Positions 1-9,529 of a stretch of 64,000 bases of DNA are shown here, piece after piece (within the stretch, counting starts at the first letter, position 1; each line of letters begins with the position of its first letter). Source of the DNA: Vibrio astriarenae. Lineage in GTDB: Bacteria > Pseudomonadota > Gammaproteobacteria > Enterobacterales > Vibrionaceae. Location of the stretch: contig NZ_CP047476.1 in NCBI RefSeq assembly GCF_010587385.1, positions 992,001 to 1,056,000 of the forward strand, read 5' to 3'. A program made the position numbers and the translations under genes. The notes under the pieces are model-generated. The model was not told the origin of the DNA, ran no database searches, and saw nothing but the letters and a program-made list of their open reading frames with translations.

Positions 1-415
1 CTTTTGTAAAACCAAGTCTTTCATGAACTCGGACGCTAGGATCGTTCGGTAATGCTATCGAGCCAATGACATTACAATACTGCTCCTGTTTAAGTCGCTC
101 CAGCAGCGAGCCATAAAGCGTAGAACCTAACCCATTTCTCAAATAATCATGTGATATATAAACCGATGACTCGACGGTATAACGATAAGCACTGCGCGCT
201 TTCCATGTACTCGCGTATGCATACCCTACAACAGCACCTTCAATTTCCACGACCAACTACGGCAAGCCATTACTACGAATACCGTTTATTCTTTTCGCCA
301 TTTCAATCTCTGAAATAACTTCCTCTTCGAACGAAATAAAAGTTGACTCGACGTAATGGGTGTATATCTCTGATATTATTCTTGAGTCGGTTAACTCAAC
401 ATCCCTGATTATCAT
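1..415 (-). pseudogene. GNAT acetyltransferase, interrupted by an amber codon (3' end outside window)
   Basis: Reading from the ATG at 415, the frame gives an N-terminus of the phosphinothricin/YncA-type GNAT family (MIIRDVELTDSRI, then YTHYVESTFISFEEE). It stops at TAG (259-257, codon 53) in the middle of a conserved stretch: NGLP-stop-LVVEIEGAVVGYAYA. Past the stop the same frame runs open to the window edge and keeps the acetyl-CoA-binding region (YLRNGLGSTLYGSLL) and the family-typical VHERLGFTK ending. In relatives the stop position is usually Tyr (P-Y-L-V), so one base change from TAC/TAT explains it. The family acetylates small amines or amino-acid analogues; the substrate here is unknown. 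A sequencing error cannot be excluded. Confidence 0.75.
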
Positions 416-554
416 TTATCTTCCTTATTACTCAGCTTTATAGCAACTTAGGGCACTAGCTAACACAATGATACACCTCAAATGACAGACATTTAACTAC
501 GCCTCACTAGCCATTGTACTGGTATCTTAGCAAATTGTTTTAGATAACTGATAG

Positions 555-582
555 CTAAGAGAAGCCCTTAGGCTTCTCTTAG
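555..582. terminator. Inverted repeat downstream of the DUF1501 gene
   Basis: Two perfect 12-base arms (CTAAGAGAAGCC and its complement) around a 4-base loop. There is no clear T-run on either side, so it is a hairpin in terminator position rather than a textbook terminator. The rest of 416-631 shows nothing recognisable. Confidence 0.45.
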
Positions 583-631
583 CATGGGATTAACGTAACC
601 GGGTTAAGGCTGCTACGTACACTTGATTGGA

Positions 632-2428
632 TTAATAGGCGAGAACAAGTTGTGGTGAATAATCACTACCTAGCTCTTTATTCGACAACTTAGTGTCACA
701 CTGACCTTTACTATAATCATTAATTTTAAGGATTAATGTCACTTCACCTTGTATACCTAACAGTAAGTCTGAGATGTCGATATCAAGCCAACTACCTACC
801 TGCTCAGCGTAAACTCGCTTGATGTTACCTAAAGTAATAACCTTAGGCTGAGTATTCCACGTAACGCTTGTTTCAGACCAACTTCCCTGACCGAGGCTGA
901 CGCTAATATCACGCCAATCCGACGCCTTAGTCGAGTGAACACCAACAAAGTAGACTCTCAACATACTTTGTCGATGATTCGCATTAGGGAGGTTAAACTT
1001 AATCAAAGTATTTCTTTGATAATCCCCCCCTGCTTTTTTGAGGTATAAGACATCATCATGATAATTGTCATTCGCATAGCTGCCACTGCGCACATAGCTA
1101 CTTTCTGAAGCTAATAGTGCACCGCTACTGCCACCTTGCCCCATAAAATTAAGAGTTCGTTTTGCAAATGGCTTCTCACGATTGGGATTAAGCGCGGGGA
1201 AGACATAATCCATACCCGACGCAGACAAACCTATCCATTCGGCTAACGTTGCTGCCATTTGCTCGTGGGCTAGGGTTGGTTGGAACTTGTTAGAGCCCGA
1301 AAAGTTTGGGTAGTCCCCGTAGGCCCTTCCACCATTCACACTTTGCCCTAAAACGAACTGAACACCACCCCAGCCGTGATCGGTGCCGTTGTTGGCATTT
1401 TCTCTGACGGTGCGACCAAACTCTGACATCGTAAACGTAGTGACATTAGCTCCCAACCCACTATCATTAAGTGCTTGTTGGAAACTCCCCAACGCACTGT
1501 CTAGCTTAGCAAGTTGATTGGTGTTACTCCCTCGGTGACTATCCCAACCACCAAGACTAACAAAGAAGATTTGCCGCTCGTGGCCTAAATCATCTGCGGC
1601 CTCAATCATCTGTTTGACGACACGCAACTGGGACCCAAGAGAGTTATCAACAATGGTTTCATCAACTGGGTACTGGCTTAATATACTTTGGACATACTCT
1701 CCTTTAGTCATACCATCAATGCGCCGGATATCCACCTCCTGTTCAAACGGTGAAACAGCAGTGTCAGAATGATAATTCTCGTAGATAGCTTTCAGCTCAG
1801 GGAAGTTGGCTAATATTTCATCACCACTGATGTTATTACTCAGCCCAAGGGAGGGAGCATTGAAACCTCGCGTCCAAAGACTCCCTCCTTGCGCGATAGA
1901 CTCAGGTAGTATTTTGCTTGGATCATAGAGCAGATCCATCATCATACCAGCCCAGCCATAAGTATGATTGCGCTTACCTTCAGGATCGTAACTCTTACGC
2001 CATGTAAGCTGTTGTGCATTATGGGCTGACATATTAGCAGGCGGCGCTCCTTCTCCATCGAGTAAGGGGCCAACGTTAATAATCGGTACTGCATTACCTT
2101 GTTGGATAAGGCTCGCAAGCTGTGGCATTGCTGGATTCAAGCCGAGCTCAACACCGTTGTCCGCGAGGATACTGAGTTTGATCATCTCACTGCTATCGAT
2201 ACCTTGGCTCGGCCGAGCATCTCTGTAGGTATCATATTGGCTACCAGACATCGGCAACAGCGCATTAAATGAGTCAGAACCACCGAATAAGAACACCCCA
2301 ACGAGTGCTTTCTTTGACGATATTTGCTGCGCAAACGCTGTATGGGGTAGAGAAAAACACAAAGGTACACCCGAACTTGATACAATAGCAGCGGATGATT
2401 TAAGAAAGTTTCTACGGTTTAGTTTCAT
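632..2428 (-). CDS. DUF1501 family protein with Tat signal and C-terminal DNRLRE domain
   Basis: 598 residues. The N-terminus has a twin-arginine export signal (RRNFLKSS, then a hydrophobic stretch ending near AFAQ), so export of a folded protein is expected. Residues about 40-430 are the DUF1501 domain, an alkaline-phosphatase-superfamily relative (VGVFLFGGSDSFNALLP; MSEFGRTVRENANNGTDHGWGG). From about residue 440 the protein continues into a DNRLRE/CBM96-like beta-sandwich (SWSETSVTWNTQP is the family signature). The gene starts 4 bases after the DUF1800 stop, so the two are probably translationally coupled. DUF1501/DUF1800 pairs are common, but their biochemical role is not established. 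The fused DNRLRE module suggests attachment to a polysaccharide or the cell surface. Confidence 0.85.
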   Translation of the reverse strand: MKLNRRNFLKSSAAIVSSSGVPLCFSLPHTAFAQQISSKKALVGVFLFGGSDSFNALLPMSGSQYDTYRDARPSQGIDSSEMIKLSILADNGVELGLNPAMPQLASLIQQGNAVPIINVGPLLDGEGAPPANMSAHNAQQLTWRKSYDPEGKRNHTYGWAGMMMDLLYDPSKILPESIAQGGSLWTRGFNAPSLGLSNNISGDEILANFPELKAIYENYHSDTAVSPFEQEVDIRRIDGMTKGEYVQSILSQYPVDETIVDNSLGSQLRVVKQMIEAADDLGHERQIFFVSLGGWDSHRGSNTNQLAKLDSALGSFQQALNDSGLGANVTTFTMSEFGRTVRENANNGTDHGWGGVQFVLGQSVNGGRAYGDYPNFSGSNKFQPTLAHEQMAATLAEWIGLSASGMDYVFPALNPNREKPFAKRTLNFMGQGGSSGALLASESSYVRSGSYANDNYHDDVLYLKKAGGDYQRNTLIKFNLPNANHRQSMLRVYFVGVHSTKASDWRDISVSLGQGSWSETSVTWNTQPKVITLGNIKRVYAEQVGSWLDIDISDLLLGIQGEVTLILKINDYSKGQCDTKLSNKELGSDYSPQLVLAY

Positions 2429-2432
2429 GATC

Positions 2433-3950
2433 TTATCCCTGAACGCGAAATTCTGATGATGTGCTTGTAAAATAAATCATTTGCCGAACGGTTTGCTTTA
2501 AATCTGCTCCATCGGAGCTATGAAAGGCAAAGATCCCCTCAAGGGCACGCCGAAGCCGAGCAGTCATCTGTCCCTTACAAAAGCGCATGGCGATTAAATC
2601 AATCAGTGCTTTCTCCCCCTCCTGTTTCGCAATGTCAAAGAAAGGATTCAAACGCACATAAATAAAGTGTTTTCTGCCAGATTTTCTTGAGTCCTCTGCT
2701 TTAATCCAGATCTGTTCATACATCCAGTTACTAACTTTAACCATATCCAGCCACTCTCCCCCATCAAGTTCCGGTGCAAGTAGCTCTCGGTCGCCCAGTG
2801 GGCCAGGTGGAATAAAATCTCGGTCATAAAAATTAAAGACAGAATTAGCACCTAGGACTTTAAGATAAGGAAAGGTTCGTTCTAAACTTAATCCACCATC
2901 GGCAATATCACGCACCGTGAAACAGTCTAGAGCACGCAGAAATGCAGTCGCATGTAAACGAGACTCTCGAACCCTAGCCCCATAATGGTCTTGTCTGTAG
3001 ACCTCTTCATCGGTCAAAATCGCTTGAATGACGGCACTAAGCTCTCCCCCTGTATTACGAAAAGCAGTGGACACTCGATAGACATACTCTGAGCTCGGGT
3101 TTGACGTAACTAATTTAGTGATAAGAAACTTGGATATATTAGGTGCCGTACTTGGGTGATCGACAAGAATATCCAACAGCGCGAGCAACTCACTCTCTGC
3201 GTCAACATTAGCTGGAAAAATATGACCCAATACCACCTTTTCTGTCGTATCATGATTTATCTCGTCGACATACATCGGTGTTCGCCAGTTTATATTGTGG
3301 GTCAGTGGCGTATGCCTACGCCATCCGGTAAACAGTTTTGCTAAATTTTCCACATCATCTTCGGTGAAATTCGGCACTGGATTACCATCACCATCGAGTA
3401 TTGGCTCGCCCCACATATTGAGCTTATTTAAGCCTAATGTGAAAAGTTGCATAACTTCACGAGCATAATTTTGATCAGGATCGACACCGGTCACAGCGCG
3501 AGATTTATTGCCTGCATGAGTTAAAAACTCGCCCATAAAAGGCGATATACTAACGTGATATAGTAGCTCTCGATAATTTCCGAATGCGTACTTAACCAAC
3601 AGATCGTAATAGGTTGCCAGGGGTCTATCTGGTTTCTCCATTAATTCGCCAACATTAGATACAACCAAAATTTGACTAAGAGCATAAGCAACGCGCTGAC
3701 GGAGTTGATCCTCTCCCCATAAAGCAAAGTCAAACCAAGTTGCATTGCGTTGCTCAGGCCACACATTGCCGTTAGTGAGCTGTTTCGCGTCCAGGTGGGG
3801 AAAATGCTCATTAGCGTCAATCGTCAGTTGATGCTGCAACCAGTTGTCAACACCTGAGTTTTGTAGTGCAACAATATCTTCCTGCCGAGGTCCAAATGTC
3901 GCACAATCCAAAAACCTTGCTGCCTGCCAATAAGTTAGTTCACTCATATA
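2433..3950 (-). CDS. DUF1800 family protein
   Basis: 505 residues from the chosen ATG at 3950. The protein opens with the typical DUF1800 beginning (YWQAARFLDCATFGP) and carries the family's conserved internal part (NYAREVMQLFTLGLN and the following TEDDVENLAKLFTGWRR). An upstream in-frame ATG at 4043 would add 31 residues containing LRRRFLSKS but no proper hydrophobic signal core. I prefer 3950 because it has GGAG about 11 bases upstream and places the family motif at the N-terminus. It is the first gene of a two-gene operon with the DUF1501 gene (4-base gap). Function unknown; the partner is exported by Tat, and whether this protein travels with it is an open question. Confidence 0.82.
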   Translation of the reverse strand, partial: YMSELTYWQAARFLDCATFGPRQEDIVALQNSGVDNWLQHQLTIDANEHFPHLDAKQLTNGNVWPEQRNATWFDFALWGEDQLRQRVAYALSQILVVSNVGELMEKPDRPLATYYDLLVKYAFGNYRELLYHVSISPFMGEFLTHAGNKSRAVTGVDPDQNYAREVMQLFTLGLNKLNMWGEPILDGDGNPVPNFTEDDVENLAKLFTGWRRHTPLTHNINWRTPMYVDEINHDTTEKVVLGHIFPANVDAESELLALLDILVDHPSTAPNISKFLITKLVTSNPSSEYVYRVSTAFRNTGGELSAVIQAILTDEEVYRQDHYGARVRESRLHATAFLRALDCFTVRDIADGGLSLERTFPYLKVLGANSVFNFYDRDFIPPGPLGDRELLAPELDGGEWLDMVKVSNWMYEQIWIKAEDSRKSGRKHFIYVRLNPFFDIAKQEGEKALIDLIAMRFCKGQMTARLRRALEGIFAFHSSDGADLKQTVRQMIYFTSTSSEFRVQG

Positions 3951-4304
3951 ATCGAATACTCCAGATGGAATGAAGGACTTACTCAAGAATCTTCGACGCA
4001 GTGTATTTATGCATAACAGGCTATATATTAACAATAAGCACATTAATTAGCAGAACTTATTAATATCAACCTAAATATTATTTTTATCGTTAGAGCACTT
4101 GAGTAAACGGTATTAACCGAAGCAAGATAGGATTCATTTCGTCCTTTGCAAACTCTCAGTAATTTAACTTTCATAAAAGTCTACCACTAGCTAAAATATC
4201 ACAACCAATATTGATATATTACTCATCTATAAATCAATTTTGGTCAGGCTGTGTAAGTGAAAAGCATTTACACTATTTTAACAACTGCAGTTTATCGTAT
4301 GGCA

Positions 4305-5195
4305 TTATATTAAAAGTTCTCGGCAACTTTCTCTTATCAGTTGTATACACTTTTTTATTGTTGGGTTGGAATCAAAAGCAAATGAGTAGAATAAAGCAAG
4401 ACTAGTTCGGTAATCATGAACTAAATCGGTTATATCAACCCGTTGAATCCCCCCCTGTTGCTCATAGATTCGTGCATCTAAACTATTGATGACAGCCCAA
4501 CCTCGATTAGCCAAAAGCCGCACCATAAGATCAACACTATTGACCTCGTGGCACTCGGACGAGATCTGCATGGTTTTTTCTCCGGTAACAAATACGTTGC
4601 TACTAACTAGCTGTGGGTACTCGGTAAGATCTTGAATAGACACATGCTCGCGCTTGGCGAGAGGTGAATCTGGATGAACATATACGCCATAAACACAACT
4701 GCCCATCCTAACCAACCCCATCTGCTCTGGGGGAATAAGGTTTCTCATCGTTGGCAGCATAGCAAAATGGGCCAGACCTTTTTCTAGCAACGTCGAGGCC
4801 TGGTCTCTATCTCGCTGCAACCATTTCAATGACAAATGAGGAAACACGACACTAACTCGCCGATCAATATCAGCTAACAGCTGACTGGGTACTTGGATGT
4901 CATAACACAAGGTTAACTGAGTAAGAGCAAGTTGCTGAGAGGAGAAGGCGACAGACTCAAAATCCATCGCTTGTTTTGCTAGGTGGCGTGCGCGTGGGTA
5001 GAGATGATTAGCAAGCGGGGTCGGGTGGGCTTTTTTGCCTTGGATTGTAAATAGAGCCTCACCGAGTATATCCTCTAGTGCCAACACATGCTCTCTGACT
5101 GTTGTGCGATCTTTGCCTATCAGTCGCGAGCCTGCGCTATAGCTGCCTTGTTCGTATACCGCACGAAAGCAATTAACTTGCTCAAATGTGATCAT
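4305..5195 (-). CDS. LysR-family transcriptional regulator (module 1)
   Basis: 296 residues. The N-terminal winged HTH reads FEQVNCFRAVYEQGSYSAGSRLIGKDRTTVREHV, as in LysR proteins; the remainder is the periplasmic-binding-like effector domain. It is divergent from the serine hydrolase at 5335 with 139 bases between them, the classical layout of a LysR regulator and its target. The start is the ATG at 5195. It is clearly related to the regulators at 6874-7761 and 12073-13032 (shared HTH pattern K-D/S-R-[ST]-T), which suggests local duplication. The effector is unknown; by context it could be a substrate or product of the hydrolase. A run of seven C lies within the gene (around 4449). Confidence 0.85.
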   Translation of the reverse strand: MITFEQVNCFRAVYEQGSYSAGSRLIGKDRTTVREHVLALEDILGEALFTIQGKKAHPTPLANHLYPRARHLAKQAMDFESVAFSSQQLALTQLTLCYDIQVPSQLLADIDRRVSVVFPHLSLKWLQRDRDQASTLLEKGLAHFAMLPTMRNLIPPEQMGLVRMGSCVYGVYVHPDSPLAKREHVSIQDLTEYPQLVSSNVFVTGEKTMQISSECHEVNSVDLMVRLLANRGWAVINSLDARIYEQQGGIQRVDITDLVHDYRTSLALFYSFAFDSNPTIKKCIQLIRESCRELLI

Positions 5196-5334
5196 TATCT
5201 ACCCCTAGCTTAATTTGAACGTTTATCCCCATCATTATGCGATAGATATGAAAAATAAACCAACCTAAACTGCGTGCTAGTCCGACGTCTTAATCCACTT
5301 TGGTCAGACCTCCTAATCCAATAAAGGTTAAAAT

Positions 5335-6651
5335 ATGAAAAAAACACTAATCGGTAGCCTAATCGGCCTAAGCCTCTTCTCTGCTACAGCAGTAGCTGCC
5401 TCAGAAATCGCGGTTATGGATACCATCCCTGCAAGCCCAGAAGCTCAAGCGACCAAAGGTAAGTGGACCCAGGCACCCTACAACAACTGGACGTTTAGAA
5501 ATATGGGCTTGCACCCGAGTGTCATGGTGCCGCGTGAAGGTAGTGTTGTGGCCATCCCTGAAGCGTTAGACCCTAACATTGCAGCGCTTAAATTCGACCA
5601 CCAAGGTGAAACCTACACCGTACGTGATGCGATGATCGGCGACCATACAGACGGTTATATCATCGTTCAGGACGGCAAAATTCTGCACGAAGAGTACTTC
5701 GGTGATTTCACAGAAAAAGACCACCATATGTGGGCGTCGAGCACAAAATCTCTGACTGGTCAGGCTATGGGCTTACTGGTTGAGCAAGGAAAAGTCGACG
5801 TTGATGCTAAAGTTGAAACTTACATTGAAGAGCTGAAAGACACCCACTTTGGCCAGCGTACAGTGCGCGAAGTGCTGAACATGGTGACCGCGCTAAACTA
5901 CTCAGAAGACTACGTAAACATGGTGCCGGGTGACTTCAGTACCGAGTATTTCCGTCGCCTTGGTTTCGTTGCTGCTTTTGACCTTGAAGCTATCGACCCA
6001 ACTCAAGATGATACACCTCGTGGTCTACTGGAATTTGCGCCGTTGTTCACGCAAAACCCTGACCTAGAGCCGTCTTACAAGTACGAGTACCACTCTCCTA
6101 ACGTTGATGTTATTGGTTGGATCATTAGCCGCGTTTCCGGTCAACCGCTACAGACCTTCATTGCAGAAAATATTTGGAGCAAATTGGGCGCCGAGCACGA
6201 TGCGTTTATGATGGCAGATATGACCTTCGTTGCGATTGCCACTGGTGGTATGAACACCACGTTGCGTGACTTTGCTCGCGTGGGTATGGCAATGGCAAAT
6301 AACGGTCAATACAATGGTCAGCAGGTATTCTCTGAGAAATGGGTTAAAGATACCTTTGCTCTCACTGATGAAGAGAAGCTGCACACAGCACGCAGTATCT
6401 ACCGCATTGATGAAAACAGCCCAGTTTACGACCAGTGGTTAGAAGGCTACAAGAACTACCTATGGGTGCATGACAGTGAAAAAGGCATCGGTACCTTCCG
6501 TGGTGTATTCGGACAAAACCTGTACATCAACCAAGAGAAGAACCTAGTCATTGCAACCTTCTCTTCAACACCAAGCGCCTCGAACGCGGCTCGTGAAACG
6601 AACCGTCCACGCATGGCCGCATTTGCAGCGATTGCTGATTCAATCAAATAG
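5335..6651 (+). CDS. Secreted beta-lactamase-fold serine hydrolase
   Basis: 438 residues with a Sec signal peptide (MKKTLIGSLIGLSLFSATAVAA). The class C beta-lactamase/EstB/NylB fold is indicated by the catalytic SxxK at residues 135-138 (WASSTKSLTG) and a Y-x-S at 252-254 (YEYHSPNVDVIGWI) in the place of the usual Y-x-N. The length fits the family. Members include esterases, D-amino-peptidases and 6-aminohexanoate-dimer (amide) hydrolases; the substrate cannot be told from sequence. It is divergent from the LysR gene at 5195. A truncated paralogue lies at 10968-11807. The neighbouring D-aminoacylase-type gene suggests that amide or D-amino-acid derivatives are handled in the periplasm; this is inference. 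Confidence 0.85.
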   Translation: MKKTLIGSLIGLSLFSATAVAASEIAVMDTIPASPEAQATKGKWTQAPYNNWTFRNMGLHPSVMVPREGSVVAIPEALDPNIAALKFDHQGETYTVRDAMIGDHTDGYIIVQDGKILHEEYFGDFTEKDHHMWASSTKSLTGQAMGLLVEQGKVDVDAKVETYIEELKDTHFGQRTVREVLNMVTALNYSEDYVNMVPGDFSTEYFRRLGFVAAFDLEAIDPTQDDTPRGLLEFAPLFTQNPDLEPSYKYEYHSPNVDVIGWIISRVSGQPLQTFIAENIWSKLGAEHDAFMMADMTFVAIATGGMNTTLRDFARVGMAMANNGQYNGQQVFSEKWVKDTFALTDEEKLHTARSIYRIDENSPVYDQWLEGYKNYLWVHDSEKGIGTFRGVFGQNLYINQEKNLVIATFSSTPSASNAARETNRPRMAAFAAIADSIK

Positions 6652-6727
6652 TCATTAACCTTGGGTTAATAACTGTTGTCTGTTGAGCTACTTCAAAGCT
6701 CTACACACACAATTGGTTCGCCGTATT

Positions 6728-6756
6728 AAAGGATGGTTTTAAACCATCCTTTTTCT
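6728..6756 (+). terminator. Rho-independent terminator of the serine hydrolase gene
   Basis: AAAGGATGGTTT and its complement form a long stem followed by a T-rich tail (TTTTTCTTTTT). Confidence 0.8.
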
Positions 6757-6764
6757 TTTTACCT

Positions 6765-6812
6765 ATACCCAAGTAACCTCAAGATGCAGTTTCCGCGAGA
6801 TTTGCTTTACAT
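6765..6812. repeat. Partial Vibrio-type dispersed repeat (TATACCCAAGT...)
   Basis: The segment starts TATACCCAAGTAACCTCAAG and continues ATGCAG...GATTTGCTT. It resembles the fuller copy at 11886-11935, but the closing inverted arm CTTGGGTAT is missing. Confidence 0.5.
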
Positions 6813-6873
6813 ACAACCAAGAAAACTCGTCCTAAGGGAACCAATACTGAAGTCAAATCGGTATATTCAACCA

Positions 6874-7761
6874 CTACAAACTAGCAAATAGACGTACAAC
6901 TTCTTGTCTTATCACGGTATGTAACGCACTCTGCGCATTAATATTGCGACACAAACACGTCCATGACCGATACGCTGGTGCCGCTAGAAAATCCACATCG
7001 AGCTCAACAATCTCAGCATGATTTTCGAGCTCTTTTGCAGGAAGGAGCGCATAGCAATCCTTGTCGTTTTTTAACCAGTCGACAATCACGTCAACCGATG
7101 ACATGGTTTGATAAATGGCGCTAAACAGCGTGGTCTCTGTCATATCAGTTCTGGCGAAACTCTCTAAAAACAGTTGCTTCTTTGCGCGCAGTTGCTCTAA
7201 AGGGCAAGGCTTGAGTAGACGTAACTCTGAGTGGTAGGAGCAGAAAAACGCATAGCGCAAAGCCCCCACCGTCACACCAAATAACCCCTTGGTTGGCTGT
7301 GTCTTGCCAGTGACCATATGGATAGCAAGATCCACCTCCCCCTTAGTGAGGGCATTGGTGCTTTCATCTCTATTTTTCTCAACCAGATTAACTAGAGTGC
7401 TCGGATAATTCTGCTGAATAAATAACATGAGCTTTGAGACGATTTCTTTGGGTAAAACGGGGTCGTAGCTAATGCCTATCTCTAGTTGTTCTGAGCTTTG
7501 ATTGATGGAGTTGGCAAAATGATTAATTTCTTGTCGTTGGTGAATCATAGATTCAGCGTAGAGAAATAAACGCTCGGCTTCTGGTCTCAAGGTCGGAAGC
7601 CTACCCTCACGATTAAACAATGGCATATTCCACTCAATTTCTAGATAAGCAATCAACTGGTGAATGGTTGAGCGATCCTTGCTGAGGGTACGCGCAGCTG
7701 CTGCAAAAGAGCCTTGCTTGACAACGGCCACAAATGCCTCTAATTGGTCAAAGGTAAGCAT
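6874..7761 (-). CDS. LysR-family transcriptional regulator (module 2)
   Basis: 295 residues. HTH at the N-terminus (FDQLEAFVAVVKQGSFAAAARTLSKDRSTIHQ), followed by the LysR effector domain. It is divergent from the amidohydrolase lipoprotein gene at 7898 across 136 bases, and is therefore the likely regulator of that gene. It is paralogous to the LysR genes at 4305 and 12073. The ATG at 7761 is used as start because it places the HTH at residue 3. The intergenic space contains a perfect 13-bp palindrome (7852-7864) close to the amidohydrolase start. Confidence 0.85.
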   Translation of the reverse strand: MLTFDQLEAFVAVVKQGSFAAAARTLSKDRSTIHQLIAYLEIEWNMPLFNREGRLPTLRPEAERLFLYAESMIHQRQEINHFANSINQSSEQLEIGISYDPVLPKEIVSKLMLFIQQNYPSTLVNLVEKNRDESTNALTKGEVDLAIHMVTGKTQPTKGLFGVTVGALRYAFFCSYHSELRLLKPCPLEQLRAKKQLFLESFARTDMTETTLFSAIYQTMSSVDVIVDWLKNDKDCYALLPAKELENHAEIVELDVDFLAAPAYRSWTCLCRNINAQSALHTVIRQEVVRLFASL

Positions 7762-7897
7762 TATCGACTAACTTAGTACGTTGGGATGATGCCAACATAG
7801 CAGAGATGAGCCCTTATCGCTAGCACGTTATATTCCTGCCACTACAACTACGTGGCATTGCCACACCAATAACAAGCAATATTGTTAGGAGCAATAA

Positions 7898-9385
7898 ATG
7901 AAGATGAAACTCGTTGGCAGTGCAGTCGCAATGGCGGTACTGATGGCCGGCTGTACTAAAGCACCAGAGACATCCCCAATCAATTACGATCTCGTGATTA
8001 ATCAAGGGCGCGTGATCGACCCTGAAACCAACACCGACAAAGTCATGAACATTGGTATCAAAGATGGCGTAATCGAAACACTAACGAACGATTCACTCTC
8101 CGGTGAGCGCGTTATCGACGCTGACGGTATGATTGTTGGCCCTGGTTTTATCGATCTCCATACGCACAGTGGTTTTCCGTTTGGTGCGCTTCTTCAGCTT
8201 AGAGACGGCGCAACCACCGCCCTAGAGTTAGAAGCCGGTGCTTATCCGGCGAGCGAGTATGGTAACTTCTTGCGTAACGCCCCTTATGTTAACTTTGGTG
8301 CTTCCGTCTCTCACGCACTGATCCGTGTTGGTGTGATTGAGGGTGAAACCAAGGGCTGGTTTATTGATGAAGCCGGTACACTTGTCCCTGAAGAGGGCTA
8401 CGAGCAGTTAGCGACCAGTGAAGAAATCGAGCAGATGCGTAAAATCATCGTAGAAGAGCTTGAAGCGGGTGGTTTAGGTATTGGGTTCTTGCTGGACTAC
8501 ATGTCGCCAGCAGTTAGTGAAGAAGAGCTGCGCATGATCTTTGAGGTTGCCGCAGAACATGATGCGGTCGTTTGGGCGCATATTCGTCGTGGAGTCAATG
8601 GCGATATTCAACCACTTCTTGATGTACTGGACGTTGCCGTTGAGACGGGCGCTCCGCTACACATCTGCCATATCAATGCCAACGCAATGGGCGCTATCGG
8701 CGAGTGGATGAAAGTCATCGATGAAGCCAATGCCAATGGTGCCGATATCACCATGGAGATCTTCCCATATACTGCCGGCTCAACCTTTATTTCAGCGGAT
8801 GTGTTCGATCGCGACTGGAAAACCATCTTTGATATCAGCTACGAAGATGTTCAATGGGCAGAAACAGGGGAATACTTTACCGAGGAAACTTGGTACAAGA
8901 TGCGCAAAGAGCGTCCAGACGGTATGATCATCCACCATTACATGCAAGAAGATTGGCTGCGAGAGGCGATGGTTCACCCAGATATGATGATCGCAACTGA
9001 TGCCATGCCTGCCATCAATGCAAACCTCAAATCGGCGCCAAACGGTGCAGGCTCTTACACACGAGTCCTCGCTCAGTATGTCCGTGACGAGGGTGTGATC
9101 AGCCTAAATGATGCATTCTACAAAGGCAGTTATCTACCCGCGAAGCGCTTAGAAGGGGTGGCACCTATCTTTGGCAAGAAAGGCCGCGTGCAAGAAGGCG
9201 CACACGCTGACTTGCTGATCTTCGATATCGATAACATCAATAGTGCAGCCAGCTACACAGACCCATTCGTCGAGGCAACCGGCTACAGCTACGTGATGAT
9301 TGAAGGTGAAATCGTATTAGAGAATGATGAACTCACTCTCAATGCACCAGGACGTAATCTCCTTGGCACTACGCCTGCGGAATAA
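7898..9385 (+). CDS. Amidohydrolase lipoprotein, N-acyl-D-amino-acid deacylase type
   Basis: 495 residues. The signal ends in a lipobox (LMAGC, Cys19), so this is a membrane-anchored periplasmic or surface lipoprotein. The amidohydrolase metal-binding H-x-H is at residues 88-90 (PGFIDLHTHSGFPFG). Other features typical of D-aminoacylases are the H-rich segments LHICHINANAM and IIHHYMQ, a late Asp (IATDAMP) and the C-terminal composite-domain tail (KKGRVQEGAHADLLIFD). The family hydrolyses N-acyl-D-amino acids or dihydropyrimidine-like rings with one or two zinc ions; the substrate is not determinable here. RBS AGGAG lies before the ATG. It is divergent from the LysR at 7761. A close paralogue lies in opposite orientation at 9530-11020. 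Confidence 0.85.
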   Translation: MKMKLVGSAVAMAVLMAGCTKAPETSPINYDLVINQGRVIDPETNTDKVMNIGIKDGVIETLTNDSLSGERVIDADGMIVGPGFIDLHTHSGFPFGALLQLRDGATTALELEAGAYPASEYGNFLRNAPYVNFGASVSHALIRVGVIEGETKGWFIDEAGTLVPEEGYEQLATSEEIEQMRKIIVEELEAGGLGIGFLLDYMSPAVSEEELRMIFEVAAEHDAVVWAHIRRGVNGDIQPLLDVLDVAVETGAPLHICHINANAMGAIGEWMKVIDEANANGADITMEIFPYTAGSTFISADVFDRDWKTIFDISYEDVQWAETGEYFTEETWYKMRKERPDGMIIHHYMQEDWLREAMVHPDMMIATDAMPAINANLKSAPNGAGSYTRVLAQYVRDEGVISLNDAFYKGSYLPAKRLEGVAPIFGKKGRVQEGAHADLLIFDIDNINSAASYTDPFVEATGYSYVMIEGEIVLENDELTLNAPGRNLLGTTPAE

Positions 9386-9440
9386 AATAAGACCTTATTC
9401 TGTCATATAGGTTAGATGCCCATATTTAGGTAAATTAACT

Positions 9441-9470
9441 GCCAGCCGGATATTCCGGCTGGCATTTTTA
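9441..9470 (+). terminator. Terminator between the two amidohydrolase genes
   Basis: GCCAGCCGGA / TCCGGCTGGC hairpin with a short loop, followed by ATTTTTA. Confidence 0.75.
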
Positions 9471-9529
9471 TTGATGGTACTAAACCATTCTCTTAATCAC
9501 GATCCTAACGCATCATTAACAGGCGATGC

